Below, piece by piece: positions 34,031 through 43,859 of a stretch of DNA of 64,000 bases. Source of the DNA: Aphelocoma coerulescens (Eukaryota > Chordata > Aves > Passeriformes > Corvidae); contig NW_027183804.1 of NCBI RefSeq assembly GCF_041296385.1, forward strand, positions 372,001 through 436,000. Reading direction: 5' to 3'. A program made the position numbers and the translations under genes. Each line of letters starts with the position of its first letter. The first letter of the stretch is position 1. The notes below the pieces were generated by a model. It ran no database searches, was not told the DNA's origin, and saw only the letters and a program-made list of their open reading frames with translations.

Positions 34031-35342
34031 TAGGTAGCTGGCCCATCTGTTTCTAATATTCGTTCAGGGGGCCATTCCTCATCTTTCCATTTTTGGAATC
34101 CTCCAATTAAATCTCTTTTCTTTCTTTTGAAGTCTTCATAGAGAGGTATACCTAATTGATCTCCCACTGGTTCTGGGAAAAGGAAAAACCCTGGTTGAAT
34201 GATTCTTAGTGTACAACTCCCTTTCCAATGTGAAGGGAGTCTTGGGGATGCCCTTTTCCCACATATCCAAAAGAAGCCATCTGGTGCTTTCCAATAATCA
34301 CCTTCTTGTTGATTTATATTCTCCCCAAATTTGGCTATTTCTGGGATTCCAAAATAAGGATTTTTCCTCGTGTCATTACACTGAAAGAGTCCAACTTCAT
34401 GATCATATACACAGTCTTTTCCTTTTTTCTGGGCTCAATACCAAGTTGGTTTTTCTGGGACCCACCACCTTGAAGTTTTGTTACTCACTTTATAGCTTTT
34501 ACAGGGAGTGTTTCCTACTTCATTAAGAAAGTTTATCCCAGTTCGCCAGAGGCATTCTTCCCCTATCACTGTTGAACTTAAAATCCACCCCTCAGGTCGG
34601 TTCCCCCCTCTTATATTTGTCCGGTTCCATTTAAGGAGTTCTACCGGGCCTACGCTGCTACCTTTCCGTGGCCATTCTTCTGTCATTAAAGCTCCTCCAC
34701 AGACCCAACAGTTGGTTATGTTAAGTTCTTTACCTATCCTCTCCCCCAATTCCACAAACAGGTTTTTTCCTAACCTTGGGGTTTTTTCCTCTTTGTTGTT
34801 TGAGCTTTGCATACAGGTCCTGGCGTGGTGAGGTGAATATAGGGCGAGGTTGCTGTGCTGGCTTTGTATCTTTACTTACCACTTGCTCTTTTACCAAATC
34901 TTGGACTGTTCCCCTGGTGGCAGCTGTGGAGCAAATCTATTTTTCTCCTTTTGGACAATTGCTTCTTAGTCTGTTTCCACTTGTTCCTAAATTTTCTGTA
35001 ATCCAATATTTTTCTCCTTTATGCATGCAAATACCTAATTTGGATGAGTCATAACAGTGACTGTTGGTATGGGTATGAGTAATAAGAAAGAAGCCCCGGT
35101 GTCTTTCCATGTAGAGCTTTCGATAGCATTTGTAACATGGTCTTGCCGGTGTCCCAAAAGGGACCAGGAGAAGTGACAAAAGAAGGAATAACAGAGGTCC
35201 GGCATGGCTTATACTCCCACCTCCCTTGCCTATGAGGTTGCAACCCATAGCAGGTGTATTGGATCTTCTCGGTGGCGAGTACAGTGGCCGACCCGGTCTT
35301 GCCCTCTATTTCCTTGTCACTTCCTTTGTAGCTTTTAGGCAA
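34031..35342 (-). pseudogene. ERV-1 env, leader and surface subunit
   Basis: The 34,937-35,248 frame holds a probable signal peptide (L-L-F-L-L-L-S-L-L-L-V-P-F) and the start of a cysteine-rich surface subunit. After a frameshift, 34,435-34,812 carries C-W-V-C, the disulfide-exchange motif of gammaretrovirus-type envelopes, near its start. A TGA at 34,435 interrupts the frame, which reopens and reaches a basic K-R-K-K-R furin-type cleavage site at 34,114-34,128 before the transmembrane subunit. At least one frameshift and one nonsense codon disable it. Confidence 0.78.
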
Positions 35343-35954
35343 ATTTCTTTTGGCACCTTTTTAACTGTAGTATCTTATCGTATCTTAGGTGTTTCCCATT
35401 CAACAGGCACTAGTAATTCCCATCTGCAGAGCAAAGTTATTGCTTTTGTTGCTTATGATTTTGTCTGGATAGGGGGTTGATTTTGTGCTTGACACCCTTT
35501 ACAACTAGGGTGTCGACGGTGTGAAATGCCAATTTCCCTCTAGATTAATTACTTATATTTGACGTGGTTGGCATGCCCCGTGTTAGAATGATTCAAACAG
35601 GGTATATGATGTGGCACTGATGGAAGTTGTGATTCTCCCCCTTCTTAATACAAATCACAGGCTAGAATCAGAACATGAGAGTTCCCTGTTTGATCCAGTC
35701 CCAACCCTTCCTGTTTGAAGTGAGAATATTCTTCTCCACGATGTCCCAGAATTTGTCCAGGGGCCACTGATATAAATTTGGCTTTTACTTCTCAGTTAGG
35801 TGTGATTCTTTGCATATCCCTTGGATTATTTAGATTGTTCTAGCTCATTGCCACCTGGTCTCCGTTTAAGAATCAATTTGGTATCACCTGGTTTGGATAT
35901 TACAGTCCACTCTTCAGGTTCTTTTACAGGTCCTTTGATTCTGCTGGCATGGAT

Positions 35955-37234
35955 CTACCCTCGTTCCTTGGTCTGGATTGCGGCCTCAGTCATCAGCAGT
36001 ACCTGAAAAGGACCCTCCCATTGTGGAGTCAAAGATTGTTCTTTCCATGTTTTTACTAGTACCCATTCCCCTGAATGGATATTATGAATTTTGAACTCCA
36101 AAGCTGTGGTTTGAGGGATCATTCCTTTCAGCCGCAAATTTTCAAGTGTTCTGGCAATTGCGGTGACATATTTTTTGACACTTACTTCTCCTACTTCATA
36201 AGTGGCTGTTTCATGTTGAGCAGTAAGGAAGGGTAATCCGAACATCATCTCATAAGGAGACACTCCCAGGTCTGACCTGGGCTGTGTTCGGCCTCTCAAC
36301 AGAGCCAAAGGTAAGCATTTTACCCATGACATTTGAGTTTCAATCATTAATTTTGTTAAAGTTTTTTTCAAAGTCTGGTTCACTCTTTCTACTTGGCCTG
36401 AACTTTGTGGGTGCCAGGGGGTATGTAATTCCCATTTTATTCCCAAGGCTTGAGTTATTTGTTGTAAGACTTTGGATGTAAAATGTGTTCTTCTATCTGA
36501 GTTTATTTTATTAACCATTCCATATCTGGGAATAATTTGTTCCAGAAGGGTTTTGCATACTATGTTAGCTGTAGCTCTAGTAGCAGGAACTGCTTCTACC
36601 CAACAAGTTAGGTGGTCTGCTATTACTAATAGGAACTTCCATCTCTGTACTTGAGGAAGTTTAGTGAAATCTACTTGGATACTTTGGAATGGTCGCAGAG
36701 CTAACTCACGGCCTCCTAATGTTGTTTTTCTCATTATTTTCCTAGTCACTCTTTGGCAAGTTCTACAGTTCCCAGTTATTTGTTTTGCTACCCCAAAGAT
36801 TCCAATACACCCATAATTTTTTAGAAAATGATCACACAAGCTAGCTTGAGTACCCCAATGAGTTTTTTGATGCATATCTTCTAATATTCTCTTAGTGAGT
36901 GGCTTATTAAGTAACTGTCTCCCATCAGGAAGTTTCCGTTTTCCAGATTGATCTTGTTCTCCCCCTATCTTAAATAATTCTTTTTCTTCTTCTTTACTAA
37001 ATTTGGGGATTTCCAATTCTCCCCTTTCTGGGGTCAGGATTAACAGAATTGGTTCAGTCCCATTTTCTGCTGCATCTTTGGCTTCTTGGTCTGCTAGGTT
37101 ATTCCCTCTTATTTCTGGGGTCATCCCTTCTTGGTGTCCTTTGATATGCACTACGGCTATTTCTTCAGGCAATTTTAATGCTTCCAACACTTCTGAAATC
37201 AGGCCTTCATGTATCAGTTCTTTCCCCTTTGAAT
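35955..37234 (-). pseudogene. ERV-1 pol: RNase H end and integrase
   Basis: 411-codon frame (35,955-37,190) with the end of RNase H (I-K-G-H-Q-E-G), then integrase. The zinc-binding H-H-C-C domain ends in C-R-T-C-Q. The catalytic core has Asp in V-D-F-T, Asp in S-D-R-R-T-H-F and Glu in Q-V-E, with the D-x35-E spacing intact. The usual S-D-R-G has become S-D-R-R. The C-terminal domain is cut by a TAG at 35,955 inside the W-E-G-P-F-Q barrel region and the frame reopens after it. This frame is shifted relative to the upstream pol frame. Confidence 0.88.
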
Positions 37235-38206
37235 TTAGTAAACCCCTTTCTTCCCAGATCTTTCCAAAGGTATGTACTTTGAATCAGTATAGACGGTCCC
37301 CTTTTTGTGTGCTAAATGCTCCAGTGCTCTCTTTAGAGCGTATAATTCACAAGACTGCGCCGACCAATTTGAAGGTAGTTTTCCTGTTTCGATGGCCTGC
37401 ATATTTATCCCATCGACTAAGGCATATCTTGACATTCTTTTTCCTTGCAAGCATCTGGATGAACCATCCACATATATTCTTTCCTCTTCTAAGAGGGCTT
37501 GTTCAGCTAGATCTTCTCGAACTTTTGTTTGGTATTGAGTAATTTCTAAGCAATCATGTGCCAGGTCATCTTTTGGTTGTCCATACAGGAATTGGGCCGG
37601 ATTGAGGCTTTTGCTTGCTTCTATAGTTAGATCATTACTGTCAATCAGAATTGCTTCATATTTTAATAGCCTGGAGTCTGTTAACCATTTTTCAGCTTTT
37701 TGATTTAGCACATTTCGGACCGCATGGGGTGTGTATACAATCAGTTTACTTCCAAAGGTGAGCTTACGGCTCTCCTCCACCAAAATAGCGGTAGCTGCTA
37801 TGGCTTGAATGCATACTGGCCAGCCACGGCTTACTGGGTCCAATAGTTTAGCTAAATAAGCTATTGGTCTTCTCACCCCTCCCCATTCCTGGACTAATAC
37901 ACCATGAGCTACTCCATTTTCTGCATTCACATATAAATGAAAGGGTTTTTCTAGTGAGGGTAAGCTTAGGGCTGGTACCGAGGCTAGTTTCAACTTCAGT
38001 TTTTCTAATTTATTATCATCATCATCTTTGGTCCATTGTATATTGTCTCCCCCTGTTAATTTTTCATATAAAAATTTTACTGCTTGTGTATATCTTTCAA
38101 TCCATAATCTGCAATATCCCAGTAGCCCCAGCAGTCTCCTAACCTCCTTTTTTGAAGAGGGAGGAGGGAGGGATAAAATCCCTGTAATTGTTTCAGGACT
38201 TAGTTG
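37235..38206 (-). pseudogene. ERV-1 pol: RT connection and RNase H
   Basis: 252-codon frame (37,235-37,993) in the same register as the upstream RT frame, covering the RT thumb/connection and RNase H. RNase H residues visible include Y-V-D-G-S-S, S-C-E-L-Y-A-L and Y-T-D-S-K-Y, which carry the catalytic Asp and Glu. The frame ends at a stop at 37,235 because of a frameshift just after Y-T-D-S-K-Y. The 38,206-37,993 interval is open in the same frame but has no ATG. Confidence 0.85.
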
Positions 38207-39334
38207 TCAGCTACCTTTGCTTATCAGGTGGCCGAGATATTTTACTTCTGATTCCACAAACTGTAATTTCCTTTTTGATGCCTTTAGTCCCTTTTTCCCA
38301 AGAAAATTTAGAAGCTTTATGGTAGCTCCTTTAACTTTCATTTCATCTTCTCCTGATATTAGAAGGTCATCTCCATATTGGATAAATTGTATTCCTGGGG
38401 GAGTGGGGAAGGTTTGTAGTATTTCTCCCAAGGCTTGCCCAAATAAATTTGGGGCCTCACAATAGCCCTGTGGCAGTTTAGTCCACCTCAACTGGTTCTT
38501 TTTCCCTGTGTTTGGATCTTCCCATTCAAAGGCAAAAATATTTCGGCTTTCCTCTGCCAGTGGGCAGGCCCAAAAGGCATTTTTAAGATCTACCACACTA
38601 AACCACTGATGTTGAGGTGGAATTTTGCTTAAAAGAGTGCAGGGATTAGGAACCATAGGGTAGCAGGCCCGTGTTCTTTTGTTTACTTCTCTTAAATCTT
38701 GCACTAATTTATAATTTCCATCAGATTTCTTTACTGGGAGAATAGGGCTATTATGAGGGGATTTACAAGGTTCTAGTGTCCCATCCTTTATTAATTCTTC
38801 TATCACTGGTTTTAAGCCTTTTCTCCCTTCTAAAGATATAGGGTACTGATGTACACAAATGGGACCTTCTTCTTTTTCAATTGTGACCCTTATGGGGTCA
38901 AGATCTAGTCCACCCCTATTCCCTTCCCTAGCCCAAACCTCTCTGTTAATTTTGCTTTCATCTTCTTGGCTAAGTTTAAACACTTTGGCCGTCATTTTCC
39001 CTTCTTCTGGTATGACTCCAATCCCCAGTTGGATTTGTAAATCCCTTCCCAATAAATTGCTGCCAGCCTCAGGAGCTAACAAAGCATCCCCTATCCCTAT
39101 TTTTGTTTCCCCTTCAATAACCACATCTTTAATGACAGAGACCTTAAATCCTTCCCCCTTTGCTCCTGTTACTTTTACCATATCATTACTCCCTTTTGGA
39201 ATATTCATCACACAAGTCTTTTCTGCCCCAGTGTCAACTATAAATTCCAATACTTCCTCTTTGGGGCCTACTTTTAAAGTTATCAAAGGCTCCAGATGGT
39301 ATTTATCCCCCCAAAAATAGAGCCCATGATTTCC
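38207..39334 (-). pseudogene. ERV-1 pol: protease and reverse transcriptase
   Basis: Open from the codon after the gag-pol UAG. Protease has D-T-G-A-E-K-T as active site near 39,225. Reverse transcriptase follows, with L-P-Q-G-Y-C-E-A-P and the catalytic box Y-G-D-D; most gammaretroviruses have Y-V-D-D. The frame is closed by a single TGA at 38,207-38,209, after which the same register stays open into RNase H. Apart from that stop this 1.1-kb stretch is remarkably intact. Confidence 0.88.
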
Positions 39335-39337
39335 CTA
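39335..39337 (-). promoter_or_regulatory. gag-pol UAG readthrough codon
   Basis: UAG followed by GGA separates the end of nucleocapsid (T-E-E-K) from pol in the same reading frame. Gammaretroviruses make Gag-Pol by suppressing exactly such a UAG, so this is probably an ancestral signal and not a damaging mutation. Confidence 0.75.
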
Positions 39338-39577
39338 TTTTTCTTCTGTGCGTGTCTCTTGAAATCTTTTCAGATCCCTCCTCAGGTGGGGGCATTCTCT
39401 TTGATAATGCCCTTCTTCCTTGCAATAGAAACAGGCATCCCTGGGTTGTTCTTGGAATCTTGATTGTGCTGAGGTTTTATTTTTCTCTTTTCCACCATTT
39501 CTGAATCTGGAATGTTTAGGAGTGTTACCTGAGGGCTTTAGATTTTTTTTGGAAGGTACTCTCTCGCATAGTGGCTA
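39338..39577 (-). pseudogene. ERV-1 gag: nucleocapsid
   Basis: Single zinc knuckle C-F-Y-C-K-E-E-G-H-Y-Q-R-E-C (C-x2-C-x4-H-x4-C) at about 39,392-39,433, preceded by a basic, lysine-rich stretch. One knuckle is typical of gammaretroviruses; alpha- and betaretroviruses have two. It is in the same register as the rest of gag and pol and is separated from capsid by adjacent TGA and TAG codons at 39,575-39,580, which may mask a pair of small indels. Confidence 0.8.
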
Positions 39578-40816
39578 TCATGATCTTTGCTCCCACTTCG
39601 GCTTTTTCTTCATCCCTCCGGACATATATATCTTTTGAGCTTCCCTTACTAGGTCTTGTAATGGTTTCTCATACCAATCTTCTATTTTTTCCAATTTTTT
39701 TCTAATATCTGGCCAGGCATGAGTGACAAAGTGAACTCTTAGCAGGGCTTGCCCTGCTAGGGACTCCGGGTCTCTCCCAGAATATTGTTTCATATTCTTT
39801 CGGAGCCTCTCCAGCCACTCAGTCGGGGTTTCTTCCTTCCCTTGCTGCCCCTCAAAGGCCTTTCTGACATTTTGTCCTCAGAGTGCCCCCTCTTTTATTC
39901 CCTTGATTATCAAATTACAATAATCATTCATATGTCCCCTCCCAGCTTCATCATTTTGGTTCCAGTTAGGAGGTGTAATGGGCATTTTCTGATCCCCGGG
40001 TGGACCTTGTTGGTTTTCTTTTCCCCAAATTTTTATTCCAGCAATTCTAATCATTTCTCTTTCTTCTTGGGAGAATATTATTTTCATTATTGATTGCATT
40101 TCTTCCCAAGTGAAAATGTTGGGACCTAAGAACTGGTCCAACATTTCAGCTGTACCTATGGGGTCTTCTAATAATCCTTTAATTTCTTTTTTGAAATTCC
40201 TAACCTCTGTAGAGGTTAGAGGAGCACTCACAAAGCCGCTTCCCCCTCCTCCCGTAGGTACTTCTCTTAACGGAAAGAAATGAATTTCTCGGCTTCCCTC
40301 TGTTTGTTTAGCAATGGAGGGCTTGTTGGGCTGCCTCGGAGCCTTAATGGCACCTCCTGTATTCTGGTATGGTGCTCCTTCGTTAAGAAGAGGGTTGATT
40401 TGGGAAGAAAGCACCGAACTCCCCTGGGGAGGAGGGGCAGATTCAAAGTCTGGCGCTGAAGCTGAATATTCTGTGGTGCAGAGGGTGGGGGTGGGGTATG
40501 GCAGTGAAGCCAGATATTCCGGAGCACAGGAGGCGGGCACCGGGGCTAAAGCCGGGTTTCTCAAGGCAGGAGAGGTAGGGGCTGAAGCCGGGACGTGTGA
40601 CCTTTCCCTTGATGCAATTGAGGCTGCTGGGATTCCCGAGATATATGGGAAGGGTGGGATCCCCGGCATGGGCGGGGGCAGGGCTCCCCCCCAGCTCCAT
40701 TGGGGCGGGAGGGCTGCCGGGGGAAAGGCCCCCGGTGCGGGCGGAGGGGGGGCTGGCGGGGGAAGCCCCGGAGCCAGGGGGAGGAGGGCAGCTTCTGGTG
40801 CTGGCGGCGGAGGCAA
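39578..40816 (-). pseudogene. ERV-1 gag: proline-rich region and capsid
   Basis: The 39,878-40,816 frame starts with about 100 residues dominated by Pro and Ala (p12-like region between matrix and capsid). It continues into capsid, where P-I-G-T-A-E-M-L and W-E-E-M-Q-S-I-M are visible. A TGA at 39,878 splits it from a second frame in the same register (39,578-39,793). A major-homology-region-like Q-G-K-E-E with W-L-E-R-L lies just between them. No late-domain motif was identified with confidence. Confidence 0.78.
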
Positions 40817-40831
40817 TACTTCTAAAGGGTC

Positions 40832-41221
40832 TCAGCCTTTTTTCTCTTCTGTTTGCTTTTCCTCTGCGGTTTCTGATATTTTGAAGACTTTGGTTCCCAG
40901 AGGTTTTGTAATTCCTGTCCAGCAAGAAGCATATTCTCTCTCCTCAGGGTGAGATGGCTCTTCTGAATTTACAAATACATTTAGAGCCTGGCAAATCCAT
41001 GCCTCATCAGACCCGTATTTTGGCCAGTACACATGATCAGATCTGATTTCCTTTTTTACCCACTCTTTCATGCAGAATTGAATCATTTTTACTTTCTCTT
41101 TTCCTTTTGTAGAAGGATCAGTTTCCCAGTTTGCGAGTTTGACCCCGAGGGGACTGTCTCGGGGTATATCCTCTGGCACCCTTTTATAATTTGAACTTAA
41201 TTTACTAGGTTGTTGTCCCAT
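40832..41221 (-). pseudogene. ERV-1 gag: matrix
   Basis: 129-codon frame starting M-G-Q-Q-P-S, so Gly2 is a likely N-myristoylation site for membrane targeting. A matrix-like domain follows with W-x2-K-Y-G and W-I-C-Q-A-L. It ends at TGA 40,832-40,834, and the same register reopens at once into the proline-rich region. The ATG lies about 910 bp after the 5' LTR, a usual leader length. Confidence 0.8.
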
Positions 41222-42112
41222 TTTCCCAGGAGTTCTCTATTACTCAAAATACCAATTTATCCCCCCCTTTGAAATACTAATTCATTCCTTTAAAACACCA
41301 ATCTTCACTGCTGTAAAATACTACCCACCCTTTCACAGTACAAAAAACACCAAAAAATTTATTAGAACCCACCTTCCCCAAAAACAAAGTTAACTTCGAA
41401 TTACACAGTTTTTCATTCACACATTCACTCTTTTTTAATATTTGTTCACTCACTCATTCCTACTCACAGCAGAATAATAAGGTACCTCTTTCAAGTCACT
41501 TGTTAGTATCCACCCATGGGTATGATATAATCCTTAGGATTCTGGGTGCTCTTGGATTTCCCTCAACCCAGCATTGCTAGCATCCAAACCCCAACCTCTC
41601 TTGGGGTACTTTTAGGCCCTGGGTGCTCTTGGAGTTTTCCTCAACCCAGCATATGGGGGGGTAGCTCCCACTTTGCAACCCCTTCTCTGGGACCCCGTCC
41701 CAGTCACCCCCGGAGATTCTTTCACTCCGCTTATCTCTCGCTTTGTCTCCTCGCTGGCCGCTGTTCTCGTGAACAAGACGGAACGGCAGCACTCAGAGAC
41801 TGCCACACTCGCTTCGCAGATCTGGGGGCAACCAGCCCACGTCTCATTCACACACGCTCATCTCCCGTAACCACCCCCTTTTTCTTTGGACAATACTTCC
41901 CAGTCCTGTTTCTTTTCCAGTGTCTGTGGGATTTTTGTCGAGAGCGCTCTCTTTCATTTGCTTTATTTTTGTGTCTTTCTTGTCCTCCGGGTGTTGCCCT
42001 GCTGCCACCAAATCACGCCAGAGGATGCTAAGCAAAGGTCCTGCCAACTTGGGCGGGAGGCGCCTTACCCTTGCTTCTTGAATCCTCCCACGCTTTTCAG
42101 AGGCGAGGTGTA
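41222..42112 (-). other. ERV-1 leader (untranslated, packaging region)
   Basis: About 0.9 kb between the primer-binding region and the gag start. Without a long conserved frame; it would carry the packaging signal and splice donor in a gammaretrovirus. I could not assign either. Confidence 0.5.
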
Positions 42113-42133
42113 GCTCCGGGACGAGCCCTTAAT
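42113..42133 (-). other. ERV-1 primer-binding region, tRNA-Pro-like
   Basis: On the minus strand, right after the 5' LTR, the sequence reads ATTAAGGGCTCGTCCCGGAG. It contains the GGGCTCGTCC core of a tRNA-Pro primer site but lacks the opening TGG and has an extra C. So it is either a decayed tRNA-Pro site or a different tRNA. Confidence 0.5.
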
Positions 42134-42786
42134 TGTGAAAAACGAGGTTCACTCTCCTGTGAGAATTTAAAGGGTTTAATATAAAGACAATAAGAGACAC
42201 ATCAAATAAAGCAACGGGGTAATGGCCGGGTGCCTTGGTGCTCTGCCAAGAGCACACCTGATGCCAGAGGTGAGTCTTTTTTATACCATTTTTACTGTCT
42301 GTTCTTTATTCATATTAAAACTTTTCCTGGAGCTGTTCTGCATGGCCACTCCTTGGTTCCGCCTTTTTAGAGCATGCGTAGTCTTCTGCCTTGTGGTTTT
42401 ATTTCTCTTGATTCTTGGGGTTGGGCCCGCTAGGCAAGAGTCGATGGTAGGGTGGATTTCTTAATTCTCCAGACAGACAGGGCTGATTGCAGCTTTGGGC
42501 CTCTTCGTCTCTCCGGGCAGAGTGGTGATAACGGCTCTTGGACTCTCCTGGCCGCCTGTTCTCCGGGCGGAGTAGCCTTTGGGCCCTTTTGCTCCCTAGA
42601 CAAAGTGTTGATTAGCAGCTTTTCGGGCCTCATCCTCTGTTCGTTTGGAGGTTATCTTACGTGCTCACACTTGCTAACATTCTTGCTAAAAAGAAAACTA
42701 CATCCACACAGCAAAAAGCATTTCTAACATTATATAATATCTACTTTATACTTTGCGAGAAGCCAATATAATATATGTTTATAACA
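42134..42786 (-). mobile_element. ERV-1 5' LTR
   Basis: 653 bp, TG...CA ends. On the minus strand a TATAAAAAA box lies at 42,277-42,285 and an ATTAAA poly(A) signal at 42,175-42,180, about 100 bp apart, outlining U3, R and a short U5. An AATAAA further upstream lies inside U3 and is probably not used. Confidence 0.92.
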
Positions 42787-43498
42787 CCTCCATTGGCGAC
42801 CTCCTTTTCCCTCTGATTCAGCTACCTTGTGGTAGGTGCGATGGTGCTGAAGAAGGGTGGCGGCTTGGCACAGTTGCTGTCACAGGTGGATCTTTGAGTG
42901 GCATGTGTGAGGGTAGGAGGGTACGGCACCCATAGCTGAAGGCAAAAAAGGTCAGGGCATGTCATCAGCCGCAGTCGTGCTAAGTTGTTCATCTATGCAA
43001 ACTGCTTGCCGAGTTGTTCCTTTCTTAGGTAATGGGGGCTTGTATCAACCAGAACTGCAAATGGTCAGTATTTGCAGAGAAGGTTACTTGGACTGTTGTT
43101 GAAGTGAGTGTAGCAGTTTCTATGGCATTCTGCAAAAAAAGTGACAGGTCTCCCTGTGTTCCCCAGTTCTTAACAAAGATGAAGTTAACAAACCCCTGAA
43201 AAGAGGTTTTGCAAAACTTCAGGGATATTTTCCTACTAGTACTGTAGAGACAACCATAGTCACCTTGTCTTTCCAAAAGTGAAGGTTCCCTATTTTTGTC
43301 CAAGAGCATCAAGTGCTTTTGATCAGCGTTTGTGTGCATGCATTAGCCTCGTTCTTGCTCTTCCTTGGAGAACTTTTACAATACTCACATGATCTGTGTA
43401 GGCTGCAGACTGCAGTGGTGAACTTCAAGGCTTCCAGCAGAAGGGAGATGCTGTCCACGTTTTGGATTCTCCTTAGCCTGAACCTTCAATGTCCAATA
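42787..43498. other. outer end of right arm
   Basis: Inverted copy of about 5,627-6,360 with a 20-bp deletion near 42,885. The 104-codon frame is preserved exactly at 43,025-43,339 (minus). The last 80 bases, however, differ from the left arm at about 5%, more than the rest of the arm. Unit 2 spacer DNA begins at 43,500. Confidence 0.8.
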
Positions 43499-43499
43499 A

Positions 43500-43842
43500 C
43501 GCAGCGTTTGGTGCTCGAGGCACTGACTCTGGCGTGCCCCTGGTCAGAGACAGTCCAGCTGCGTTACCTCCACGCGTCGCTGAAGCGACTTCGGGATCAG
43601 GAAAAGAGCTTGCTGGGCTAGCTAGCTGGCTTCTTTGCAGAGGGAAACACGGCAGGAGCCGTTGATGTCGGCTCACGTTAGCTCAGAGACAAAGGAAGAG
43701 AGGGGCTGTTCAGGTCTGGCTTCTAACAGGTTTAATGCGATAGGATGAGGATGAGGTCGGATTGATGGGAATCCGCTCCTCGGAGCCTTGTCCTCAGTTT
43801 TATAGGGAATTTGAAAACCCCCTGTAACTATTCCTGAAAAGA
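43500..43842 (-). mobile_element. possible LTR fragment (unit 2)
   Basis: Identical copy of 83-425, with the same TATAAAA/ATTAAA pair. Its edge coincides with the end of the right arm. Confidence 0.3.
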
Positions 43843-43859
43843 CCTGCCTTGCTAAATTA

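Larger units (their letters stand above)
32695..42786 (-). mobile_element. ERV-1, near-complete gammaretrovirus-type provirus
   Basis: 10,092-bp provirus with two LTRs, primer-binding region, gag, pol, env and polypurine tract in the order expected on the minus strand. The empty site is seen in the left arm around 6,356-6,364. A probable 4-bp target duplication flanks it (TCTC at 32,691-32,694, CCTC at 42,787-42,790, one mismatch). gag and pol lie in one frame across a UAG, and gag has a single zinc knuckle, both gammaretroviral traits. Every gene carries stops or frameshifts, so it cannot make a working virus. It is missing from the left arms of both units. Confidence 0.92.
1..43417. repeat. 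43.4-kb tandem unit, copy 1
   Basis: Everything from 1 to 20,583 reappears in direct orientation from 43,418 on, with a constant offset of 43,417 as far as the satellite array. All open frames compared from 1 to about 14,700 are unchanged between the copies. The unit contains a spacer with an ERVK remnant, a left arm, a satellite centre and an inverted right arm carrying an extra provirus. After the satellite the offset becomes 40,634 because copy 2 has two fewer satellite units. Confidence 0.93.
22150..43498. repeat. palindrome right arm, unit 1 (interrupted by ERV-1)
   Basis: Inverted copy of the left arm, starting at the satellite centre and ending where homology to 5,627-5,709 stops. It differs from the left arm in three main ways: it has about 1.5 to 2 satellite units instead of more than five, it carries a 10.1-kb provirus at 32,695-42,786, and it has scattered substitutions and short deletions. 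Confidence 0.9.

Noticed and set aside
39335..39337. UAG between gag and pol as an inactivating mutation
   Set aside because: Its position at the end of nucleocapsid, same-register pol and GGA context match the normal gammaretroviral readthrough codon.
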